Shown here piece by piece: positions 58,672 through 64,000 of a stretch of DNA of 64,000 bases. The stretch's first letter is position 1, and the number at the start of each line of letters is the position of its first letter. The DNA comes from Elioraea tepidiphila DSM 17972 (GTDB lineage Bacteria > Pseudomonadota > Alphaproteobacteria > Acetobacterales > Acetobacteraceae), in assembly GCF_000378465.1 (NCBI RefSeq), contig NZ_KB899925.1, positions 1-64,000 on the forward strand. Direction: 5' to 3'. The notes under the pieces are model-generated. The model ran no database searches. It was not told the origin of the DNA and worked only from the letters and a program-made list of their open reading frames with translations. Made by a program: the position numbers and the translations under genes.

Positions 58672-60423
58672 TCAGCGCCGCCGGAGAAACACCAGCCAAG
58701 CAGCCAGGAGCAGGGCGCCCGCGAGATCCGCCCAGGCGATCGGCGCGACCAGCGCCGCCCCCGCGAGTCCCAGCAGCGCGCGATCGGGCGCCGCCAGCCG
58801 CCGCGCCAGCCACCCCTCCAGAGCCGCGGCGAGCGCCACCACACCGGCGAGCGTCGCGGCGAGCGCCAGCACGATCGACAGCGGATCGCCGATCAGCAGC
58901 AGCGCCGGCCGCCAGACGAAGCAGAACGGCAGCACGAAGCCGACGACCGCGAGTCGGCAGGCGATCACGGCGATGCGCAGCGGATCCGCACCCGCGATCG
59001 ACGCCGCGGCGAACGCCGCCACCGCCACGGGCGGCGTGATCGCCGACATCGAGGCGAAATAGACCACGAACAGGTGGGCCGCGAGCATCGGTACGCCGAG
59101 ATTGACCATCGCCGGCGCGGCCAGCACCGAGGCCAGCACGTAGACCGCCGGCGTCGGCATCCCCATGCCCAGCAGCAGCGTCACGCCCGCGGTGATCAGC
59201 ATGACCACGGGCAGCAGATCAGGCGCGAAGGAGAACAGCAGCGACGAGAACTTGCCGGCAAGATCGGTGATGGTGAGCGAGCCGACCACCAGTCCGGCGA
59301 CCGCGCAGGCGATGCCCACGGGCGCGGCGCGACGGGCCGCCTCGATCGCGGCGGTCAGGACGGTCGCTGCCGTGTGCAGCGGCGCGCGCGTGCGCAGCAG
59401 CAGGATGGCTGCCGCGATCACCACCGCAAGTCCCGCGCCGTAGACCGGCCGATCGGCGGACAGCACGAGCCACACCAGGGCGGCGATCGGCACCAGATGC
59501 CACCAGCCCGCGCGCAGCACGGCCCCGACCCGCGCGGTGGCGCCGTCGAACGCGCCGAGCCGATCCAGCTCCGCGCGCGCATGCACGGCGAAGAACACCG
59601 CGACGTAGTAGAGCACCCCCGTGAGCGCCGCCGAGGCGACGATCTCGGCATAGGGGATGTTGGTGAAGTCGCTCATCAGGAAGGCGGCACTGCCCATCAC
59701 CGGCGGCAGCAGCGCCCCGCCCGTGGAGGCCGAGGACTCCACCGCCCCGGCATAGGCCGGGCGGTAGCCGAGCCGCTTCATCATCGGAATGGTGAGCGCA
59801 CCGGTGGTGACCACGTCCGCGGTCGGGCTGCCCGAGATCGTGCCGTAGAGCGCGGACGAGACGACGGCCACCTTGGCCGGTCCGCCCGCCTGCCGGCCCA
59901 CCAGCGCGGCCGAGAGGTCGAAGAAGAAATCCCCGCCACCGGAACGGTCCAGCACCGCGCCGAACAGCACGAACACGTAGACCAGGAATGCAGCGACCGC
60001 GAGCGCGGGGCCGATCAGGCCGTTGGTCGTGAACACCAGATGGTCGAGGATCTCGGTGATGCTGAGCGGGCGATGGCCGAAAGCGCCCTCCAGCCGGTCG
60101 CCGAACACGGCATAGGCGAGGAACAGCAGCACCAGGACCGCGAGCGCCAAGCCGATCGTGCGCCGCGTCGCCTCCAGCACCAGCAGGATCAGCGCCGACG
60201 CCGCGATCAGATCGCCCACCGAGAGCGGGCTCACCATCGGCCAGCGCAGCGCGTGCGCCTCGGCATGGACCAGGAACCAGCCGACCGAGACCCAGGTCGC
60301 GGCGACGAGTCCCCAGGACGGCACGGACCGGCCGGTCGGGCGTTGCGGATTCCCCGTGACGGTCAGGAAGCCGATGGTCAGCACCGCGCCGAGGAAGACG
60401 AACAGGCTGACGGTGCGATCCAC
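58672..60423 (-). CDS. TRAP transporter fused permease (4TM/12TM type)
   Basis: Protein of 583 residues from GTG 60423. Many hydrophobic helices occur. SALYGTISGSPTADVVTTGAL and GGALLPPVMGSAAFLMSDFT (in parts) and LGMGMPTPAVYVLASVL are DctM-type motifs of TAXI-associated fused permeases. It imports substrate with sodium or proton gradients. The open frame continues upstream with a further hydrophobic helix (ALVGAVGAALSAFLLALALG) but has no ATG/GTG/TTG before the TAXI gene stop. The real start is uncertain; a CTG at 60543 is one candidate. Confidence 0.85.
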   Translation of the reverse strand: MDRTVSLFVFLGAVLTIGFLTVTGNPQRPTGRSVPSWGLVAATWVSVGWFLVHAEAHALRWPMVSPLSVGDLIAASALILLVLEATRRTIGLALAVLVLLFLAYAVFGDRLEGAFGHRPLSITEILDHLVFTTNGLIGPALAVAAFLVYVFVLFGAVLDRSGGGDFFFDLSAALVGRQAGGPAKVAVVSSALYGTISGSPTADVVTTGALTIPMMKRLGYRPAYAGAVESSASTGGALLPPVMGSAAFLMSDFTNIPYAEIVASAALTGVLYYVAVFFAVHARAELDRLGAFDGATARVGAVLRAGWWHLVPIAALVWLVLSADRPVYGAGLAVVIAAAILLLRTRAPLHTAATVLTAAIEAARRAAPVGIACAVAGLVVGSLTITDLAGKFSSLLFSFAPDLLPVVMLITAGVTLLLGMGMPTPAVYVLASVLAAPAMVNLGVPMLAAHLFVVYFASMSAITPPVAVAAFAAASIAGADPLRIAVIACRLAVVGFVLPFCFVWRPALLLIGDPLSIVLALAATLAGVVALAAALEGWLARRLAAPDRALLGLAGAALVAPIAWADLAGALLLAAWLVFLRRR

Positions 60424-60545
60424 CTCCCAGCCGAGGGCGAGCGCCAGCAGGAAGGCCGACAGCGCGGCACCGACCGCGCCGACCAGCGCCGCCTCCGCCG
60501 GGGGAAGCGTGCGCGGCCTTCCCGGCAGAAACGACGTGAGCAGGG

Positions 60546-61523
60546 TCAGCTCATCAGCCCGGCGGCGCGATAGGCGCGCTGGGCGCCCTCATGCAGCGCG
60601 ACCCCGCCCGTGTCCGGCAGCGCCCGCACCTCCAGCCGCGCCATCGTCGCATGCGAGCGCTTGACCGCCTCGAAATGCTTGATGATGGCGTTCACGACCG
60701 CCTCGACCGTGTCGGCCGGCACGGCGGCCGAGGTCAGCAGCACCACGTGGGCGCGGAACGTGTGCAGCGCCTCGGGCTGGAACGGGTAGGCATTGGCCGG
60801 GATGGTGATCGGCGTGGACCCGAGCCGCGCATTCACCTTCTCGACCAGGTCCGGTCCGAAGCCCAGGAACTTCACATCGAGCCCGCGCACCGCGTTCAGC
60901 ACCTGGCGCGAGGGGAAGTCCACCACATTGGTGATGATGTCGACCTGGTTGTTCTTCAGCATCTCGAGCGCGTCGTTCCAGGCGACGTAGTGCACGCGCC
61001 CGCCCCAGCGCTCGATCTGCGGGAACGGTGCGCCGGCGGCGGCGAAGGCCTCCTCGGTGGCGAGCGCCATCATCGTGCCGCGCAGATTGGCGGTGACGCG
61101 CACGGGGGCGCGCTTCTGCGCGATCTCCTCGAGCGTGGACACCGGCGCGCCGGCGCGCACGATCGGCTGCCAGGCCGCCTCGCTGTCGATCAGGCTGACG
61201 CCGCGGATATCGGGCATCGCCCGGTCGAACGGCGCCTCGCCCTTGATGGCGCGCAGTGCGATCTGCGCGTGCGCGATGCCGAGCTGCACGCGCCCCTGCG
61301 AGACCAGCGTCACGTTCGCCGCGTCGCGGCCCGGCTCATACGAAAACGCGGTGCCCGGATGCTCACGCCGGATCGCCTCGCCGATCGCGTTGCCGATCGC
61401 GCTCCAGGCGCCGCCGACCGAGCCGCCGGCGAGGGTGAGGCGGAGTGCCTCCTGCGCGTGCGCCAGCCCGAAGGCGGGCAGCGCCGCGGCGGTGCCCAGA
61501 AGCGTGCGTCGTCCCAGTGTCAT
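60546..61523 (-). CDS. TAXI family TRAP transporter substrate-binding protein
   Basis: Protein of 325 residues. The signal peptide has a twin-arginine-like start (GRRTLLGTAAALPAFGLAHA). GGSVGGAWSAIGNAIGEAI and the C-terminal VEAVVNAIIKHFEAVKRSH belong to the TAXI family, which binds carboxylates such as glutamate or 2-oxoglutarate. It hands substrate to the permease encoded downstream. The start overlaps the stop of the LOG-family gene by ATGA. Confidence 0.9.
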   Translation of the reverse strand: MTLGRRTLLGTAAALPAFGLAHAQEALRLTLAGGSVGGAWSAIGNAIGEAIRREHPGTAFSYEPGRDAANVTLVSQGRVQLGIAHAQIALRAIKGEAPFDRAMPDIRGVSLIDSEAAWQPIVRAGAPVSTLEEIAQKRAPVRVTANLRGTMMALATEEAFAAAGAPFPQIERWGGRVHYVAWNDALEMLKNNQVDIITNVVDFPSRQVLNAVRGLDVKFLGFGPDLVEKVNARLGSTPITIPANAYPFQPEALHTFRAHVVLLTSAAVPADTVEAVVNAIIKHFEAVKRSHATMARLEVRALPDTGGVALHEGAQRAYRAAGLMS

Positions 61524-62095
61524 GCCAGTCTCCCCTCGATGGGCGCCTCAGGCGCCAGTGCCTGCTCCACGGCGCGCAAGGACGCCGGAACATCCGGCAG
61601 GATCGACCAGGCGCCGGCGAGATGCGGGCGCAGCACCCCGGCCGCCCCGAACGCCGCCATCATCGTGGCGAAAGGCCGCCAGAACCCCTCGACATCGACG
61701 AACAGCGTCGGCTTGCGCGCAATCCCGACATCGAACCAGCTGATCATCTCAAGGGCCTCGTCGAGCGTGCCCACGCCGCCCGGCAGGGCGACGAACAGGT
61801 CGGAGAGATCGGCCATGCGCTGCTTGCGCTCGGCGAGGGAGTCGACCAGGTGGAGCTCGTCGATATCCGCGGCGGCGCGTTCGCGGCTGATCAGGTGGCG
61901 CGGCATCACCCCGACCACGCGCCCGCCGGCCGCGCGCGCGGCGCGCGCCGCCTCGCCCATCAGGCCGCGCGAGGAGCCGCCATAGACCAGCGTCAGCCCC
62001 CGCGCGGCAAGGCCCGCACCGAAGGCCGAGGCCGCGGCCCGGAACGGCTCGGGCAGCGTGTCGTTCGCGCTGCAGAACAGGCCGACCGCGCTCAC
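61520..62095 (-). CDS. LOG family protein (nucleoside 5'-phosphate phosphoribohydrolase)
   Basis: Protein of 191 residues. VYGGSSRGLMGEAARA binds phosphate, and ALPGGVGTLDEALEMISW is the PGGxGTxxE signature. Family members release the base from AMP or cytokinin ribotides. GTG 62095 overlaps the nadC stop (GTGA). The link to nadC suggests a role in nucleotide or pyridine salvage, which is an inference. Confidence 0.9.
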   Translation of the reverse strand: MSAVGLFCSANDTLPEPFRAAASAFGAGLAARGLTLVYGGSSRGLMGEAARAARAAGGRVVGVMPRHLISRERAAADIDELHLVDSLAERKQRMADLSDLFVALPGGVGTLDEALEMISWFDVGIARKPTLFVDVEGFWRPFATMMAAFGAAGVLRPHLAGAWSILPDVPASLRAVEQALAPEAPIEGRLA

Positions 62096-62940
62096 CCGCC
62101 GTGTTCCAGCGTCGCGTCGAGGCCGATATCCACCGCCGGAGCGCCCTGGGTGATCCGCCCGACGCTGATGAAATCGACCCCCGTCTCGGCGATGCCGCGG
62201 ATGGTGTCCAGGTTCACCCCGCCCGAGGCCTCGACCGGGATGCGTCCGGCGACGATCGCCACCGCCTCGCGCAGCATGTCGATCGTCATGTTGTCGAGCA
62301 GCAGCATGTCCGCGCCGGCCTCGACCGCCTCGCGCACCTGATCGAGCCGGTCGCACTCCACCTCGACCTTGGTCAGCACCGGGGCGGCCGCCTTGGCGCG
62401 CGCCACCGCGGCGGCGATCGAGCCACAAACCGAGATGTGGTTGTCCTTGATCATGATCCCGCCGGCGAGGTCGAGGCGATGGTTGCGCGCCCCGCCCAGC
62501 GTGGTCGCGTGCTTCTCGATCGCGCGCAGCCCGGGCGTGGTCTTGCGCGTGTCGATCAGCTGCGCCCGGGTGCCGGCGATCCGCTCGACGTAGCGGCGCG
62601 TCAGCGTGGCGATGCCGGACATGTGCGAGAGCAGGTTGAGCGCGGTGCGCTCGGCGGTCAGCAGGGCGCGGGCGGGACCGGTGACGGTGGCGAGCACGGT
62701 GCCGCGGGCGACGCGGTCACCATCGGCGGCGCCAGGCGCGAAGCCGCAATCGGGGGCACGGCGGCGGAACACGGCCTCGGCGACCGGCAGCCCGGCCAGC
62801 ACGATCTCCTCGCGCGTGCGCAGCACGAAGGTCGCGCGGGTGCCGTCGGGGATGACGATCTGGCTGGTCAGGTCAACCGCGCCGATATCCTCGGCCAAGG
62901 CGGCGTCGATGATCCGGTCGACCGCAGTCCACTCGAGCAC
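62092..62940 (-). CDS. nadC: Nicotinate-nucleotide pyrophosphorylase (carboxylating)
   Basis: Protein of 282 residues. ALNLLSHMSGIATLTRRYV, DTRKTTPGLRAIEKHAT (with the arginines and lysine that bind quinolinate), MIKDNHI and VEASGGVNLDTI are the complete signature. It makes nicotinate mononucleotide from quinolinate and PRPP for NAD synthesis. The start is GTG 62940. No nadA or nadB lies nearby. First gene of the minus-strand operon to 58672. Confidence 0.95.
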   Translation of the reverse strand: MLEWTAVDRIIDAALAEDIGAVDLTSQIVIPDGTRATFVLRTREEIVLAGLPVAEAVFRRRAPDCGFAPGAADGDRVARGTVLATVTGPARALLTAERTALNLLSHMSGIATLTRRYVERIAGTRAQLIDTRKTTPGLRAIEKHATTLGGARNHRLDLAGGIMIKDNHISVCGSIAAAVARAKAAAPVLTKVEVECDRLDQVREAVEAGADMLLLDNMTIDMLREAVAIVAGRIPVEASGGVNLDTIRGIAETGVDFISVGRITQGAPAVDIGLDATLEHGG

Positions 62941-63061
62941 GGGACGTCCCCTGATCGTTTGTATACCTATGATCGAGTGTGTGCCGTCGCGGCAAACCCG
63001 TCAACGCCCCCGACCGGGCGCGGGCGAGCACCCCAGGGAGGCAGCCCCGCGCGCGGCCGCC

Positions 63062-63090
63062 TTGCCTGCCCGGCGCGGTTCGGCTATCCC
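63062..63090 (+). promoter_or_regulatory. Possible promoter of rpmE
   Basis: TTGCCT (63062-63067) and TATCCC (63085-63090) are 17 bases apart on the plus strand, 60 bases before the rpmE start. Both boxes deviate from the consensus, so this is tentative. Confidence 0.4.
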
Positions 63091-63149
63091 GCCCGCTCTC
63101 GCGCGGCGGTCGGCATCGCCGCGCCATTGCCGGTGAAAGGTCGCGGGCC

Positions 63150-63470
63150 ATGAAGAAGGGCATCCACCCGAACTACCACGAGATCACCGTCGTCATGACC
63201 GACGGGTCCTCGTTCACGACCCGGTCCTGCTACGGCAAGCCCGGCGACACGCTGCGGCTCGACATCGACCCGAAGTCGCACCCGGCCTGGACCGGCCAGC
63301 AGCGCGTGGTGCTCGACAGCGCGGGTCAGGTCTCGAAGTTCAACAAGCGCTTCGCGGTCGATCTGTCGAAGATGAACATCAAGGCCGCGGCGAGCATCAA
63401 CAAGGGCGCGAAGGCGGCCCCCGCGCCGGCCGCCGGCGCTGGCAAGCCGGCCCCCGCGAAGAAGAAGTAG
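63150..63470 (+). CDS. rpmE: 50S ribosomal protein L31 (extended form)
   Basis: Protein of 106 residues. [20 protein letters not shown] starts it, and [22 protein letters not shown] (in parts) with FNKRF follows. The usual L31 is about 70-75 residues. Here about 30 additional residues rich in Ala, Pro and Lys form a tail (GKPAPAKKK end). It lacks the CxxC zinc pair, as in the C-minus alphaproteobacterial type; a single Cys remains. Confidence 0.92.
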   Translation: MKKGIHPNYHEITVVMTDGSSFTTRSCYGKPGDTLRLDIDPKSHPAWTGQQRVVLDSAGQVSKFNKRFAVDLSKMNIKAAASINKGAKAAPAPAAGAGKPAPAKKK

Positions 63471-63479
63471 CGCCCGGCA

Positions 63480-63494
63480 CCCCCTTGAAGGGGG
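63480..63494 (+). terminator. GC palindrome after rpmE
   Basis: CCCCCTTGAAGGGGG is a perfect odd palindrome (7-base arms, one central base). It is followed directly by six C, so G6C6 at 63490-63501 can pair as well. There is no T-run. It lies 10 bases after the rpmE stop and could serve to end that transcript. Confidence 0.4.
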
Positions 63495-63520
63495 GCCCCC
63501 CGCCTCCTACGTCGTCGATG

Positions 63521-63617
63521 CCGGGATGCCTCCGGGGTCCCGGCACGATCGGTCAGGCTTCGGCTGACCATGAGGGTGCCGTGCCCGACCGACCGGACCT
63601 TGCTTCCATGAAGGAGG
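63521..63617 (+). promoter_or_regulatory. ROSE-like RNA thermometer in the hsp20 leader
   Basis: Three stem-loops precede the gene. CCGGGA/TCCCGG occupies 63521-63543 and GGTCAG/CTGACC 63551-63569. The last hairpin, 63598-63617, holds TTGCT opposite the ribosome site AGGAGG. In the last one CTTC (63603-63606) pairs with GAAG (63610-63613), and G63602 is unpaired next to CCTT:GAGG. The UUGCU-against-Shine-Dalgarno layout is the hallmark of ROSE elements, which melt on heat shock. Not proven here. Confidence 0.65.
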
Positions 63618-63624
63618 ACCGACG

Positions 63625-64000
63625 ATGAACGCCTTCGACTTCTCTCCGCTGTTCCGCTCGACCATCGGCTTCGACCGGCTGTCGCGCCTGATGGACACGG
63701 CCCTGAACGCGGCCGATGCGAGCTATCCGCCGTACAACATCGAGAAGCTCGGCGAGGACCAGTACCGTCTGACCATGGCGGTGGCCGGGTTCGGCGAGTC
63801 CGATCTGGAGATCAGCCAGAAGGACAACGCCCTGGTCGTGACCGGCAAGGCGGCCAAGGAGGCCGAGCCGCGCCAGTTCCTGCATCGCGGCATCGCCCGG
63901 CGCGCGTTCGAGCGCCGCTTCGAGCTGGCCGACCACATGGTGGTGGACGGCGCGAGCCTGGAGAACGGGCTGCTCCACATCGCGCTGCGCCGCGTGGTGC
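63625..64000 (+). CDS. Hsp20 family small heat-shock protein (3' cut by window)
   Basis: The first 125 residues are present. MNAFDFSPLFRSTIGFDRLS and YPPYNIEKLGEDQYRLTMAVAGF form the start of the alpha-crystallin domain, followed by LVVTGKAAKE and FLHRGIARRAFERRFELADHM. It resembles IbpA-class holdases that bind unfolding proteins at high temperature. ATG 63625 follows AAGGAGG. The C-terminal IxI/V motif lies beyond the window. Confidence 0.93.
   Translation, partial: MNAFDFSPLFRSTIGFDRLSRLMDTALNAADASYPPYNIEKLGEDQYRLTMAVAGFGESDLEISQKDNALVVTGKAAKEAEPRQFLHRGIARRAFERRFELADHMVVDGASLENGLLHIALRRVV

Noticed and set aside
58261-60573. Plus-strand open frame of 770 codons with His/Arg/Glu repeats
   Set aside because: It crosses the palindrome cluster and lies opposite the TRAP permease; the composition is an artefact of GC-rich hydrophobic coding on the other strand.

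Overview
The window is a 64 kb piece of chromosome from a very GC-rich (roughly 70% by eye) Gram-negative bacterium. It is most probably an alphaproteobacterium of the Rhodospirillales/Acetobacterales type. The evidence is a five-gene F1 ATP synthase operon (atpHAGDC) without F0 genes, a ROSE-like leader before an Hsp20 gene, an LpoA-like lipoprotein gene head to head with rsmI, a fused 2-oxoacid:ferredoxin oxidoreductase, and a TAXI-TRAP transporter. The family-level placement is an inference. Almost every base lies in a gene, and many neighbours overlap by 1-4 bases.

Layout. Positions 1-270 hold the 3' end of an insertion sequence. Positions 478-3268 hold a formyltransferase/beta-propeller fusion and a CDP-alcohol phosphotransferase-like membrane protein with a degenerate motif, both probably for envelope glycoconjugates. 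Positions 3319-8727 (minus strand) form a catabolic operon: a threonine-synthase-like PLP enzyme, an MlrC-type M81 peptidase, a family-5 solute-binding protein and a D-threonine-aldolase-like enzyme. Positions 8801-10472 hold a DHFR/RibD-like reductase and an M20 peptidase. The F1 ATP synthase operon is at 10633-15651, followed by a diiron ferritin-like protein, a GT9 glycosyltransferase, thrS and infC (to 20286), where infC starts with ATC.

Positions 20350-27831 hold an M48 lipoprotein, an AmpG-like transporter, a DUF486 protein, alanine dehydrogenase, a PhoR-like kinase, an LpoA-like lipoprotein and rsmI. Positions 27809-35262 are mainly metabolic: acyl-CoA dehydrogenase, indolepyruvate oxidoreductase, an SDR, a class-III aminotransferase and a secreted rhodanese. 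Positions 35319-40087 hold a chemoreceptor, a cupin, the SPFH/NfeD pair, an RNase D-like exonuclease and tRNA-Leu(CAG) with a clear promoter. Positions 40208-47883 hold an NDUFA9-like protein and glutamate synthase, with a DUF2059 gene between gltD and gltB.

Positions 47942-54797 hold a 2-hydroxyacid dehydrogenase, arfB, a vapB-vapC-cinA-like operon with its operator, a GNAT-NUDIX fusion, an SDR, fdhD-mobA (Mo-enzyme maturation), a 41-residue membrane protein and a DUF1244 protein. Positions 54895-58540 hold glycerate kinase, pyruvate kinase and two tandem secreted paralogues. Positions 58539-58669 form a cluster of palindromes. Positions 58672-62940 (minus) hold the operon nadC, LOG-family hydrolase, TAXI binding protein and TRAP permease. 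The window ends with rpmE and an hsp20 gene preceded by a ROSE-type RNA thermometer.

No CRISPR array, prophage or biosynthetic megacluster is visible. The least explained items are the formyltransferase/beta-propeller locus, the MlrC/D-amino-acid operon, the tandem secreted paralogues with the palindrome cluster behind them, and several non-standard gene starts.
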